64,000 nt of DNA from an uncultured Lachnospiraceae bacterium (GTDB lineage Bacteria; Bacillota; Clostridia; Eubacteriales; Anaerofustaceae), in NCBI GenBank assembly GCA_944381375.1, contig CALWKX010000020.1:20744-84743 (forward strand), in the 5' to 3' direction. Position 1 is the stretch's first letter. Every line of letters begins with the position of its first letter. Shown piece after piece: positions 42,864-52,146 of this stretch. A model generated the notes under the pieces. The model had not been told where the DNA came from and ran no database searches. It was given only the letters and a program-made list of their open reading frames with translations. The translations under genes and the position numbers were made by a program.

Positions 42864-44810
42864 ATGAAGAAGCCGTACTATGTAACTACAGCGATCACCT
42901 ACACTTCGGGCAAGCCTCATATCGGTAATGTGTATGAAATAGTTTTGTCCGACGCACTGAGCCGCTTCATGCGAATGTACGGTTACGATGTTTATTTTCA
43001 GACGGGAACCGATGAGCACGGACAAAAAATCCAAGCAAAAGCCAACGAGGCAGGCGTGTCGTGTCAGGATTTTGTCGATAAAACCGCCGCCGAAATAAAG
43101 CGTAATTGGGATTTGATGAATACAAGCTATGATGCGTTCGTGCGTACAAGCGATCCTTTTCACAAGAAAAAAGTTCAGCAGATTTTCAAAAAACTTTATG
43201 AAAAAGGCGATATATACAAGGGAGAATACGAAGGCATGTATTGCAGCCCTTGTGAATCCTTTTTTACAAAAAGTCAGCTTGTGGACGGAAAATGTCCCGA
43301 TTGCGGAGCTGAAGTCAGTTATGCAAAAGAGGAAGCGTATTTTTTCAAACTCAGCAAGTACCAAAAACGTCTCGAAGAATATATCTCCGAACATCCTGAC
43401 TTCATACAGCCGGAGGCGCGGAGAAACGAAATGCTTAATAATTTTATCCGTCCCGGTCTGAAGGACTTATGCGTATCGAGAACATCGTTTTCCTGGGGCA
43501 TACCTGTAGATTTTGATCCTGCTCATGTCGTTTATGTATGGATTGATGCTCTGAGCAATTATATAACGTTTCTGGGATATGACGCTGACGGTAATCACGG
43601 CGATAATTACAAAAAATACTGGCCGGCGGATATTCATATAATAGGTAAAGATATACTGCGTTTTCATACGATATATTGGCCTGCAATGCTCATGGCGCTG
43701 GATATACCTTTGCCTAAAAAGGTGTTCGGGCATCCGTGGCTTTTGATCGGCGAAGGCAAAATGAGCAAATCAAAGGGAAACGTTATATATGCGGACGATC
43801 TTGTTGAAATGTTCGGAGTAGACGCTGTAAGATATTATCTTTTGAGCGAGATGCCTTTTGCGCATGACGGAACCATAACGTACGAACTCATGATTGAAAG
43901 GTTCAATTCCGATCTGGTTAATATATTCGGCAACTTAGTGAACCGCACTTTTGCAATGGTCAATCAGAATTTCGGGCCTGTTGTTCCGTCGCCTCATTAT
44001 ATAGAGGCCGAAGACAAAGAAATTTTAGAATCAGTAACTTCGCTTCATGAGCGCTGCGCTTTAGCCATGCATGAGATGCGTATATCTGATGCTTTAGGCG
44101 AGATATTTACAGTTTTGAGAAGACTGAATAAATATATTGACGAAACTATGCCCTGGGCGCTCGCAAAGGATGAGACAAAAAGGTCTCGTTTGGGAGGGGT
44201 TCTGTACAATTTATTGGAATCTTTACGAATTTGTGCAATTCTTATCGGAGCGTTTATGCCTGAAACAAGCGGCAAATTACTGAACATGCTTGCAACTGAT
44301 AAAACTGATTATGAATCCGTAAAAAGTTTCGGAGCGTTAAAAGAAGGCGCAAGCCTCAATAGAGCTGAAGTATTGTTTATGCGGATTGATCCCGTAAAGA
44401 AGCTGAAAGAAATCGAAGAAACTTACGGCAAAGTCAAAAACATAGGGTCAAAAGATAAGCAAAGCGTCGTAGAAAAGAAGCTTAAGGATTATATCAGCAT
44501 TGAAGAATTCGCGAAGGTAAAACTCAAAACGGGCAAGATACTTTCCGCTGAAAAACATCCCAATGCCGATAAGCTTTATGTTCTCAAAGTAGATACAGGC
44601 GAAAAAATACGCACTATAGTATCAGGGATTGCAGAATATTTTACATTGGAAGAGCTTGAAGGCCGCCAGGTTGTAGTGGCTGCGAACCTCAAACCGGCAA
44701 AGCTCAGAGGTGTAGAAAGCGATGGAATGCTTTTGATGGCTCAGGATGGAGATAAGCTCGCCATAATAAGGGCGAATGATGATACAACTGCCGGAAGCAA
44801 CATCAGATAA
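42864..44810 (+). CDS. metG: Methionyl-tRNA synthetase
   Basis: Class I synthetase charging tRNA-Met. HIGH-type signature KPHIGNVYE, zinc knuckle YCSPCESFF..CPDCGAEV (four Cys), KMSKSKGN loop, anticodon-binding helical domain (residues ~380-510) and a C-terminal EMAP/Trbp111 tRNA-binding domain (residues ~545-648, KLKTGKILSAEKHPNADKLYVLKV). 648 aa is normal for the fused form. GAAAAGAGG precedes the ATG. Confidence 0.97.
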   Translation: MKKPYYVTTAITYTSGKPHIGNVYEIVLSDALSRFMRMYGYDVYFQTGTDEHGQKIQAKANEAGVSCQDFVDKTAAEIKRNWDLMNTSYDAFVRTSDPFHKKKVQQIFKKLYEKGDIYKGEYEGMYCSPCESFFTKSQLVDGKCPDCGAEVSYAKEEAYFFKLSKYQKRLEEYISEHPDFIQPEARRNEMLNNFIRPGLKDLCVSRTSFSWGIPVDFDPAHVVYVWIDALSNYITFLGYDADGNHGDNYKKYWPADIHIIGKDILRFHTIYWPAMLMALDIPLPKKVFGHPWLLIGEGKMSKSKGNVIYADDLVEMFGVDAVRYYLLSEMPFAHDGTITYELMIERFNSDLVNIFGNLVNRTFAMVNQNFGPVVPSPHYIEAEDKEILESVTSLHERCALAMHEMRISDALGEIFTVLRRLNKYIDETMPWALAKDETKRSRLGGVLYNLLESLRICAILIGAFMPETSGKLLNMLATDKTDYESVKSFGALKEGASLNRAEVLFMRIDPVKKLKEIEETYGKVKNIGSKDKQSVVEKKLKDYISIEEFAKVKLKTGKILSAEKHPNADKLYVLKVDTGEKIRTIVSGIAEYFTLEELEGRQVVVAANLKPAKLRGVESDGMLLMAQDGDKLAIIRANDDTTAGSNIR

Positions 44811-44840
44811 ATAATTCAATTCATGAAAGAGGTAATAATA

Positions 44841-46079
44841 ATGAGCACTCATATGGTAGCTAAGCATGCTTTAAGAGAAAAGAGCGGAGATATAATATTC
44901 GGCATTGCGGCTAGGGCAAAAGAAAGAGCTGAAAAAATAGGAAGTGAAAATATAATAAATTCAACAATAGGATCGCTGCTTGATGATAATGGGAAACTGA
45001 TTACGCTTGATACAGTATATAACAGTTATAAAAAACTTCCGAATGAAAAAATTGCTGATTACGCGCCGCCGGAAGGTATACATGAATTTTTGGAAGCAGC
45101 GAAAAAAGCCTGTTTCATGGGACATGAACCGAAATGTCATATAAGAGCTGTTGCTACTCCCGGAGGTACAGGGGGAATAAGGCACGCTGTATATAACTTT
45201 ACGAATGAAGGCGACAAAATACTTACAGCCAATTGGTATTGGGCTCCTTATAAAACGATAGCGACGGAATACGAAAGAGGCTTTGATACTTTTAATTTGT
45301 TCAACGACAAGAAAGAATTTGATTTTGAAAGCTACAAAGCGAAATTCGACGAACTTTTAGACGCGCAGGGACGTTTGCTGATAATATTGAACACTCCTGC
45401 TCATAATCCTACCGGATATACTATAAGCGATGAGGAATGGGACAAAATAATCGCGCTCGCTTCCGACAGAGTTGCAGACGGCTCAAAGAAAGTAATTTTC
45501 CTTTGCGATATAGCATACATAGATTTTTCGAGAGACTGCTGCCGCAATTTTATGGAAAAATTTGGCGGACTGAGCGAAAATATACTTGCATTGTTTTCAT
45601 TTTCCACATCAAAAAGTTTTACCATGTATGGGCTCAGAAACGGAGCGCTGCTCATGTGTTCTTCAGATGAGGAAATAGCGGAAGAATGTTATTATTCATG
45701 TTCTTTTTCAAACAGGGCGAGCTGGTCAAACGGAAGCCGCGGCGCCATGCAGGTAGTGGTGGACATATTTTCGGACGATAAACTTTTGGCTGAGTTCGAA
45801 AAAGAACGCGATGGTTTCAGAAAGCTTCTTGCTGACAGAGGAGCGGCATTTTGGAAAAGCGCTAAAGAAAACAATCTGCCCGTAACTAATTATAAAGACG
45901 GATTTTTCGTAAGCGTTGAATGTAAAGACCCGAAGGCGCTATGCGAACGGCTTATTGAAGATAATCTTTTCACAGTACCTCTTCAAAACGGCATAAGGCT
46001 TGCGCTTTGCGCTATAAGCGAAGAAAAATGCGCTGTAGCTCCAAAACTCATAAAAAAAGCGCTTGAAGAACTTGAGTAA
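44841..46079 (+). CDS. PLP-dependent class I aminotransferase
   Basis: Fold-type I aminotransferase of about 412 aa. ILNTPAHNPTGY is the conserved Asn-Pro turn, FLCDIAYIDF the PLP-binding Asp-x-x-Tyr, and SFSTSKSFTMYGLRNGAL carries the Schiff-base Lys. The C-terminal RLALCAI provides the carboxylate-binding Arg. I use the ATG at 44841 with AGAGGT 8 nt upstream; an ATG at 44823 is in frame. It follows metG by 30 nt and precedes the pseudouridine synthase by 3 nt, possibly one transcript. The amino-acid substrate (aromatic or aspartate type) is undetermined. Confidence 0.88.
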   Translation: MSTHMVAKHALREKSGDIIFGIAARAKERAEKIGSENIINSTIGSLLDDNGKLITLDTVYNSYKKLPNEKIADYAPPEGIHEFLEAAKKACFMGHEPKCHIRAVATPGGTGGIRHAVYNFTNEGDKILTANWYWAPYKTIATEYERGFDTFNLFNDKKEFDFESYKAKFDELLDAQGRLLIILNTPAHNPTGYTISDEEWDKIIALASDRVADGSKKVIFLCDIAYIDFSRDCCRNFMEKFGGLSENILALFSFSTSKSFTMYGLRNGALLMCSSDEEIAEECYYSCSFSNRASWSNGSRGAMQVVVDIFSDDKLLAEFEKERDGFRKLLADRGAAFWKSAKENNLPVTNYKDGFFVSVECKDPKALCERLIEDNLFTVPLQNGIRLALCAISEEKCAVAPKLIKKALEELE

Positions 46080-46082
46080 AAA

Positions 46083-46997
46083 ATGGCGGACATGATATTT
46101 CCCAAAATGATTTCATATGAATATACAGTCCCTTCCTTTTATGAAGGGACTGTTTGTGATTTTTTGAAAAGCAGATATAATTATTCTTCACGAGTGATAA
46201 ATGCCGTCAAGCAAGACGGAAAGCTTTTGGTAAACGGTGAATACGCTTATTTTATAACTAAAATACGTGAAGGCGATAAAATTTGCATTATATTGCCCAA
46301 AGAGAAAAACGCTTTAGATGAAAGTGATTTACCGCTTGATATCATATACGAAGATGCTGATATTCTCATTATAAACAAGCAGGCGAACGTTGTGGTTCAT
46401 CCCACGAAATCACATGCGGAAAATACCATAGCTAATGCGGTAGCAAAACATTGGAGAATAAACGGTTACAGCGCTAAGCCGCGGTTTGTCAACAGGATAG
46501 ATATGGATACTACCGGGATTGTGGTATGCGCAAAAAATAAATATGCGCATCACGTGATTCAAACAGACTTTATAAGCGGCAAAAGCGTAAAAAAATACAT
46601 TGCAATTACTGCCGGAATTCCCTCTGAAAATAAAGGGATAATTGATGTAAATATAGCTCGGACAGAGCCTTTTTCGATAAAGCGAGAGGTAACGGAGTGC
46701 GGAGACAGGGCAATAACTCATTACGAGGTTTTAAAGCGTTACAAAGATTATGCGCTTATATCGTTGAGGCTTATGACCGGGCGGACGCATCAGATAAGAG
46801 TTCATTTGAGTCATATAGGCTGTCCAATAGCAGGAGATAGTCTGTATGGAACTGATACGCTTATAAAAAGGCAGGCGCTGCACGCACAGTATATAAGTTT
46901 TACACATCCTAGAAGCGGCCGTAAAGCGGAATTTTCGGCTCCTTTGCCTTCCGATATGCTGCAAGCTTTGAAAATGCTTGAAGAGGAGTGCGTCTGA
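46083..46997 (+). CDS. RluA/RluD-family pseudouridine synthase
   Basis: rRNA or tRNA pseudouridine synthase. An N-terminal S4-like RNA-binding segment (residues 10-75) precedes the catalytic domain. FVNRIDMDTTGIVV has the catalytic Asp (normally H-R-L-D-x-x-T-S-G, so the His is replaced by Asn), and MTGRTHQIRVHL is the second signature. Codons ~16-25 contain a hairpin in the DNA (46126-46155). The start ATG is 3 nt after the aminotransferase stop. Site specificity is not deducible. Confidence 0.88.
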   Translation: MADMIFPKMISYEYTVPSFYEGTVCDFLKSRYNYSSRVINAVKQDGKLLVNGEYAYFITKIREGDKICIILPKEKNALDESDLPLDIIYEDADILIINKQANVVVHPTKSHAENTIANAVAKHWRINGYSAKPRFVNRIDMDTTGIVVCAKNKYAHHVIQTDFISGKSVKKYIAITAGIPSENKGIIDVNIARTEPFSIKREVTECGDRAITHYEVLKRYKDYALISLRLMTGRTHQIRVHLSHIGCPIAGDSLYGTDTLIKRQALHAQYISFTHPRSGRKAEFSAPLPSDMLQALKMLEEECV

Positions 46998-47016
46998 TAA
47001 ATATATGAATGAATAA

Positions 47017-47143
47017 AGAGCAAGCATGGCGGCCCGCCGCGCCGTAAGGCTTGCCTTACGGCGCAGCGCAGGCGAAGCTTCGCCTGCGCTTGCAGCCAAC
47101 AGGGCATGCCCTGTTGGCTGCGGCGGGCCGCCATGCTTGCTCT
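47017..47143. repeat. Cloverleaf repeat CL8 (most regular)
   Basis: Perfect 23-bp outer arms, 47017-47039 (AGAGCAAGCATGGCGGCCCG) and 47121-47143. The hairpins are 47041-47062 (GCCGTAAGGC / GCCTTACGGC), 47066-47089 (a perfect 24-nt palindrome, GCGCAGGCGAAG arm) and 47093-47120 (a perfect 28-nt palindrome, CAGCCAACAGGGCA arm). Only 1-3 unpaired bases separate the arms. It lies between convergent genes. Confidence 0.96.
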
Positions 47144-47182
47144 GAAAACTGCGCGGCGCGTTTGAATGATTATTAAAATCAA

Positions 47183-47207
47183 AAAAGCGCGTCAGGCGTG
47201 CTTTTTA
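47183..47207. terminator. Terminator for the convergent pair
   Basis: AAAAAGC / GCTTTTT with a GC-rich loop, upstream of the 47223 stop codon. Confidence 0.5.
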
Positions 47208-47222
47208 CATTAATCAGGCAAT

Positions 47223-47630
47223 TTAATTAAGTTCAATTATCTCTTCGTCATCATCATTCGACTTTTCGGGCAGCAAACGCTCGAACATATTCTTTAAAGT
47301 ATCCACATCAAGCACTTCTGAATAAGCTGCCGTCTTTCCGTTTATGACCAAGTTCGGAGAATTAAGCTCATAGCTCATCGCTGCTATCCTTGTAGGATCC
47401 TTTATCCATTCCATGGCTATATGTTCTCTGCCGCTGAGCTTGAGAGCCGTAACAACATTGTGATAAAGCATCGCCGGCTTATCTCCGACTCCCGTTACTT
47501 TTACAATACAGCCCGCTTCTTTCGCTCTGCGCGCTCGTTTGATCTCTTCCTGAGGATCATTCGATTGTGAAAAGCCGCCGCTTCTCGGCGAGCCCTGAAT
47601 CATCTGTATAATAGCTGAAAAAATTCCCAT
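47223..47630 (-). CDS. Thioredoxin-fold protein lacking the CxxC motif
   Basis: A 135-aa protein. The core VKVTGVGDKPAMLYHNVVTALK..ELNSPNLVINGKTAAYSEVLDVDTLKNMFE aligns by eye with thioredoxin_3-type proteins (normally V-x-G-x-G-C-P-x-C, then TPALVINGK). The cysteine pair is replaced by Gly-Asp-Lys-Pro, so it is unlikely to do disulfide chemistry. The cis-Pro context (NSPNLVING) is kept. The N-terminus has a short extension and the C-terminus is very acidic. GGAGCACATC precedes the ATG. Possible structural or binding role; function unknown. Confidence 0.72.
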   Translation of the reverse strand: MGIFSAIIQMIQGSPRSGGFSQSNDPQEEIKRARRAKEAGCIVKVTGVGDKPAMLYHNVVTALKLSGREHIAMEWIKDPTRIAAMSYELNSPNLVINGKTAAYSEVLDVDTLKNMFERLLPEKSNDDDEEIIELN

Positions 47631-47712
47631 GATGTGCTCCTGAGATTATTTGTTTAATTTATTATACCAGAAATAAAGCTGAAATATAAATATTTTGCCG
47701 ATTTTAATTTTA

Positions 47713-49044
47713 TTAATTCTCGGATTTTATCTTGTGCCAATATTCAATGAATTTTTTTTCAGTTCCTATCATGTCGGGAATATAATATTTTATATTTTCA
47801 TATCCTTCCGGCAGATAGCTTTGCCTTACATAATGGCCTTTGTACTCATGCGGATATTTATAACCCACCCCGTTTCCAAAAGTTTTGTTTTTTGGATGTC
47901 CGTCAGAGCGCAGCGGCGCAGGAACCTGAGCAGTAGGCTTATTTTCTATATCTCTCATAGCGCGTTCAAGCCCCATGTAAGAAGCGTTGCTTTTCGGACA
48001 AAGCGCCAAATATACAGCGCCCTGTGCTAAATTTATGCGACATTCCGGCATACCTATTACCTCTACTGCCTTAAAAACACTCACGGCAACGCTTAAAGCC
48101 TCCGGGACAGCGTTTGAAATGTCTTCTGAAGCGAATATTACCATTCTTCTTGCTATGAATTTTGGATCCTCTCCGGCATAAAGCATCTTTGCAAGCCAAT
48201 AAAGCGCAGCGTCAGCATCGGAACCGCGCATGCTTTTTATAAACGCGCTTATAGTATCATGGTGATTATCAGCATGCTTGTCATATTTAACCGCTCGTTT
48301 TTGGATACAGTCCTGCGCTGTGGCAATATCTATTACAATATCGCCGTCTTTGTTTTTTTCCGTGGTAAGAAATGCAAGTTCAAGCGCATTCAAGGCAATT
48401 CTCAAATCACCGTTCGCAGTATCGCTCAGAAAATCAACAGCCTCCTTGCTTATATTGACTGAATATTCTCCAAGACCGTTTTTTTTATCTGTTAAAGCCC
48501 TTTTCAGCGCAGTTTTTATGTCATCTGCGCGCAAAGGCTCAAGTTTGAAGACAGTTGTTCTTGAAACCAAAGCATTGTTTACTTCAAAATACGGATTCTC
48601 CGTAGTCGCGCCTATAAGTATGAGAGTTGCGTTTTCCACAGCAGGAAGCAAAGCGTCCTGTTGAGCCTTATTAAAACGATGTATTTCATCTATAAACAGT
48701 ATCGTTGTGCGTCCGTATTGACCCAAAAGCGCTTTTGCGTTTTCTATCTCAGTTTTAATATCAGCAACACCGCTAGTTACTGCATTGAGCTTTACAAATG
48801 CGCTTTTTGTGCTTTTGGCAATAATATTTGCAAGCGTCGTCTTTCCCGTTCCGGAAGGACCGTAAAAAATTACGCTTGTCATTCTGTCCGCCGCGATCAT
48901 TCTCCTCAGCAGTCTGCCTTTTCCGACAATATGCCGCTGTCCGACAAAATCATCAAGCGAATCAGGACGCATACGCGCCGCTAAAGGAGCAATGGCATTT
49001 AATTTGTTGTTATATGACGTATCAAAAAAACTTTCCGTATTCAT
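47713..49044 (-). CDS. rarA: RarA/MgsA replication-associated AAA+ ATPase
   Basis: Recombination factor related to clamp loaders that acts at stalled forks. LAARMRPDSLDDFVGQRHIVG, Walker A FYGPSGTGKTTLANIIA, Walker B TILFIDEIHRF, sensor 1 LIGATTENPYFEVN and the C-terminal MgsA block (YMGLERAMRDIE, GYKYPHEYKGHYVRQSYLP) are all present. I start at the ATG at 49044, giving 443 aa, the family length; an upstream frame adds 110 unrelated residues that overlap plsY. It is coupled to plsY by ATGA. Confidence 0.94.
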   Translation of the reverse strand: MNTESFFDTSYNNKLNAIAPLAARMRPDSLDDFVGQRHIVGKGRLLRRMIAADRMTSVIFYGPSGTGKTTLANIIAKSTKSAFVKLNAVTSGVADIKTEIENAKALLGQYGRTTILFIDEIHRFNKAQQDALLPAVENATLILIGATTENPYFEVNNALVSRTTVFKLEPLRADDIKTALKRALTDKKNGLGEYSVNISKEAVDFLSDTANGDLRIALNALELAFLTTEKNKDGDIVIDIATAQDCIQKRAVKYDKHADNHHDTISAFIKSMRGSDADAALYWLAKMLYAGEDPKFIARRMVIFASEDISNAVPEALSVAVSVFKAVEVIGMPECRINLAQGAVYLALCPKSNASYMGLERAMRDIENKPTAQVPAPLRSDGHPKNKTFGNGVGYKYPHEYKGHYVRQSYLPEGYENIKYYIPDMIGTEKKFIEYWHKIKSEN

Positions 49045-49652
49045 TTTTCTTTCTTTTTTTCGCCTATTTTGCTTTCGCTGCCGTTTATGATTCTTTTTAT
49101 ATTCCCGCGATGTTGATAAAACGTAAGCGCCGTAAGTATCAAAATTCCCGAAAACAGAATAATGTCCCCGCTGATTAAATATACCGAAATACATGCAGCG
49201 ACAAAGCCGACAAGCGCACCTAATGATACCATTCTGAACGCAATTATAACTAAGATAGCGGTAACTAAAGCTATTGCGCCGCATAAGGGTTCGAGCGCCA
49301 AACATGCGCCCAGGCTTGCCGCCACTCCCTTGCCTCCTCTGTAGCTCATAAAAAATGGCCAGTTGTGTCCGCATACTACAAATAAAGCGGCAATAACTTC
49401 TGCCAGCACTTCCTTGTTTGTGAATAAGCCCGTAAGAAATACAACTGCAAAACCTTTAAACGTGTCAAACAGAAAAACAGGTAAAGCTGCTTTTATTCCG
49501 TATACTCTGAGTACATTTGTACTTCCGGCGTTTCCGCTGCCGTATTTTCTTATATCGTCGTTTTTTATCTTGCTCGAATAAATATACGCGGCATTAAGAC
49601 AGCCTATAAAATATGCGGCCGCAGCGCATATTATGTATTTCAATACAACCAT
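49041..49652 (-). CDS. plsY: Glycerol-3-phosphate acyltransferase PlsY
   Basis: Membrane acyltransferase using acyl-phosphate for the first step of phospholipid synthesis. The conserved cytoplasmic loops are seen: DIRKYGSGNAGSTNVLRVYG (motif 1), GHNWPFFMSYRGGKGVA (motif 2) and the third loop LVGFV. Five membrane helices, 203 aa. It is upstream of rarA, overlapping by 4 nt. It diverges from iorA, sharing a ~115-bp gap. Confidence 0.93.
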   Translation of the reverse strand: MVVLKYIICAAAAYFIGCLNAAYIYSSKIKNDDIRKYGSGNAGSTNVLRVYGIKAALPVFLFDTFKGFAVVFLTGLFTNKEVLAEVIAALFVVCGHNWPFFMSYRGGKGVAASLGACLALEPLCGAIALVTAILVIIAFRMVSLGALVGFVAACISVYLISGDIILFSGILILTALTFYQHRGNIKRIINGSESKIGEKKKEK

Positions 49653-49768
49653 TTTCTTTTGTTACTCGCTTATTTCAATATTTAACCGTATTATTGATTT
49701 TACCACATCTTAAGGTTATAATTAATAAACTTTAGTATATTTGTAAATATATGCGCGCGGAGGTCAAC

Positions 49769-51562
49769 ATGAAATCATTGCTTACAGGAAACGAAGCTCT
49801 CGCACAAGGCATAATGGACGCAGGCGCGTCCTATGCTTCAGCATATCCGGGAACGCCGAGCACGGAAATATTGGAAAACCTTGCTTTATGCAAACAAAGG
49901 ATATATGCGGAATGGGCTCCTAACGAAAAAGTTGCTTTGGAAGGAGCCATAGGCGCTTCATACGCCGGCGCAAGAAGCGCAGCTTTAATGAAACAAGTCG
50001 GTCTGAATGTGGCGGCGGACGCATTCTTTACTTCAGCTTCAACAGGAGTAAACGCCGGTCTTATAGTTGTCAGCGCTGACGAACCTGGTATTCATTCGTC
50101 TCAGAACGAACAGGACAATCGTTGGTATGCGCTGCATGCTAACATTCCAATGCTTGAACCGTCGGATTCTCAGGAATGTTACAGCATGGCTTTCGAAGCT
50201 TTTGACTTGAGTGAAAAATATTCAACTCCTGTGCTGATCAGAATGACTACGCGGGTTTGTCATTCCAAATCTTTGGTAGAACTGAGAGAACCTTTGGAAA
50301 AAAGGATTCTGCCCGTTGTGAATGATCCCAAAAAATTCGTGCCTGTACCGGCAAATGCACGATTGCATAAATCAAACGTGTTAAAAAGAGCGAAACTGCT
50401 ATATGAGGAAAGCGAAGAAAGCAATTTGAATTATGACGAATACATATCTGACGATACGGGGATAATCGCTTCCGGAATATGTTATCAGTATGCAAAGGAA
50501 GTATTTGGAGATAACGCTTCATATTTTAAAATAGGCTTTTCGCATCCTCTTCCGTATAAAAAAATCGCTGAATTCGCGTCTAAGGTCAAAAAGCTTTACA
50601 TAATAGAAGAGGACGATCCGTACATGGAAACGCTTATTGCCGCTCATGGAATCAAGGCTTTGGGCAAGGAAGTTTTCCCGTCCGAAGGTGAGATCACTCC
50701 CGATGTGATCAGAAAATGCGTGTTCGGCAAGACTTTGGAAACCATAGACTATGACAAAAGCCAGACGCCCTTAAGAGCTCCCGCCCTTTGCGCAGGCTGT
50801 CCGCACAGAGGAATATTTTATATGTTGGGCAAACAGAAAAACGTTTATCTTTCGGGAGATATCGGATGCTATACGCTCGGGTTCGCGCCGCCGTACAATG
50901 CAATTCATTCTGTAACATGTATGGGCGCAAGCATTTCCGCCGCGCACGGAGCCCAGAAGATATTTACCTCAACTGACAGCAAAATGCGTGCAATCGCTAT
51001 CATAGGCGACAGCACATTTTTCCATACAGGCGTTAATTCTTTGATGAATGTAGCATATAATAATTCAAATACCATAACAGTCATCTTAGACAACCGCATA
51101 ACGGGAATGACGGGACATCAGGAAAATCCGGGCAGCGGCAAAACCGCGCAGATGGAAGACGCCAATATAATCGATATACCCGCATTGTGCCGTGCGCTCG
51201 GCGTCAAAAACGTAAGGACATTTAATCCGAACGATCTTGTTCAGACAGAAAAAACTCTTGAATGGGCTTTGTCCCTTGACGAAGCCAGCGTTATCATATC
51301 CAGATATCCTTGCGTACTCAAAAAAATGTCTGCAAAGGATACGGAGGAATTCAAAGGAGCGTTCAAATCAAAATGCGGTTTGGACAAAGATAAATGCATA
51401 GGCTGCAAAATGTGCCTGAAAGCAGGATGTCCTTCAGTATCATATGACGCTGAAAACAAGAAAGTCAAAATAGACGCCAACACTTGCGTGGGCTGCGGCG
51501 TATGCATGCAGATATGCCCCAAGGGCGCTATATATACCGTTTCGGAGGAGAAGCATAAATGA
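49769..51562 (+). CDS. iorA: Indolepyruvate ferredoxin oxidoreductase alpha subunit
   Basis: Thiamine-pyrophosphate enzyme oxidising aryl pyruvates to aryl-acetyl-CoA with ferredoxin. LLTGNEALAQGIMDAGASYASAYPGTPSTEILE starts the pyrimidine domain, DIGCYTLGF and IAIIGDSTFFHTGVNSLMNVAYNN the TPP domain. Two C-terminal clusters CIGCKMCLKAGCP and CVGCGVCMQICPKG bind 4Fe-4S. ATG 49769 has GGAGGT just upstream; an in-frame ATG at 49751 is less likely. It is coupled to iorB by ATGA. Confidence 0.95.
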   Translation: MKSLLTGNEALAQGIMDAGASYASAYPGTPSTEILENLALCKQRIYAEWAPNEKVALEGAIGASYAGARSAALMKQVGLNVAADAFFTSASTGVNAGLIVVSADEPGIHSSQNEQDNRWYALHANIPMLEPSDSQECYSMAFEAFDLSEKYSTPVLIRMTTRVCHSKSLVELREPLEKRILPVVNDPKKFVPVPANARLHKSNVLKRAKLLYEESEESNLNYDEYISDDTGIIASGICYQYAKEVFGDNASYFKIGFSHPLPYKKIAEFASKVKKLYIIEEDDPYMETLIAAHGIKALGKEVFPSEGEITPDVIRKCVFGKTLETIDYDKSQTPLRAPALCAGCPHRGIFYMLGKQKNVYLSGDIGCYTLGFAPPYNAIHSVTCMGASISAAHGAQKIFTSTDSKMRAIAIIGDSTFFHTGVNSLMNVAYNNSNTITVILDNRITGMTGHQENPGSGKTAQMEDANIIDIPALCRALGVKNVRTFNPNDLVQTEKTLEWALSLDEASVIISRYPCVLKKMSAKDTEEFKGAFKSKCGLDKDKCIGCKMCLKAGCPSVSYDAENKKVKIDANTCVGCGVCMQICPKGAIYTVSEEKHK

Positions 51563-52146
51563 ATGTAAAGTGCATAATGATGGCAGGAGTCGGCGGCCAG
51601 GGAACAATACTTGCAAGCAAGCTGATGACAATAGGACTGACTCAAGCCGGATATGATGTAAAAATGAGCGAAATACACGGTATGAGCCAAAGAGGCGGAA
51701 GCGTAACCAGCCAGATACGTTATGCAGACAAAGTCTACAGCCCATTTATTGAATTGGGCAGCGCCGATGTGATATGCGCTTTTGAAAGGCTGGAGGCTTT
51801 GAGATGTCTTGAATATCTTAAGCCGGGCGGAACAGTCATAGTAAACGACTACCGCATAGATCCCATGAGCGTAATTACGGGAGCCGCTCAGTATCCCGAA
51901 AATGTAATACAAACGCTTAAACAAAAAGCCAACACTATTGTTATAGAAGCTACGAAGCTGGCGGAGAGCATAAACGCCTACAGGTCCACAAACATAGTGC
52001 TACTCGGAGCCGTCGTAAGCGCGCTCGGCCTTGATGATATTAACTGGGAAAAAATTATCGAAAACAACGTCAAACAGCAATTCGTCGAAATAAATAAAAA
52101 AGCTTTCTGCTTGGGTGTTGAGAGCTTCAGGGTAAAAACTGCATGA
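51559..52146 (+). CDS. iorB: Indolepyruvate ferredoxin oxidoreductase beta subunit
   Basis: Gamma-type subunit of 2-oxoacid:ferredoxin oxidoreductase. GVGGQGTILASKLMTIGLTQAGYDVKMSEIHGMSQRGGSV is the family N-terminus, followed by ERLEALRCLEYLKPGG and TNIVLLGAVVSALGL. 195 aa. It overlaps iorA by 4 nt and the following membrane-protein gene by 4 nt (ATGA). The pair supports amino-acid (aromatic) fermentation in an anaerobe. Confidence 0.95.
   Translation: MNVKCIMMAGVGGQGTILASKLMTIGLTQAGYDVKMSEIHGMSQRGGSVTSQIRYADKVYSPFIELGSADVICAFERLEALRCLEYLKPGGTVIVNDYRIDPMSVITGAAQYPENVIQTLKQKANTIVIEATKLAESINAYRSTNIVLLGAVVSALGLDDINWEKIIENNVKQQFVEINKKAFCLGVESFRVKTA

Noticed and set aside
47017..47143. Integron attC sites
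   Set aside because: attC sites are single imperfect hairpins with conserved RYYYAAC boxes and follow cassette genes in series; these loci have three inner hairpins, no such boxes and no integrase.
46811..47182. Minus-strand open frame across CL8
   Set aside because: Runs antisense through the pseudouridine synthase and the palindromes; a product of GC-rich repeat sequence with few stops.
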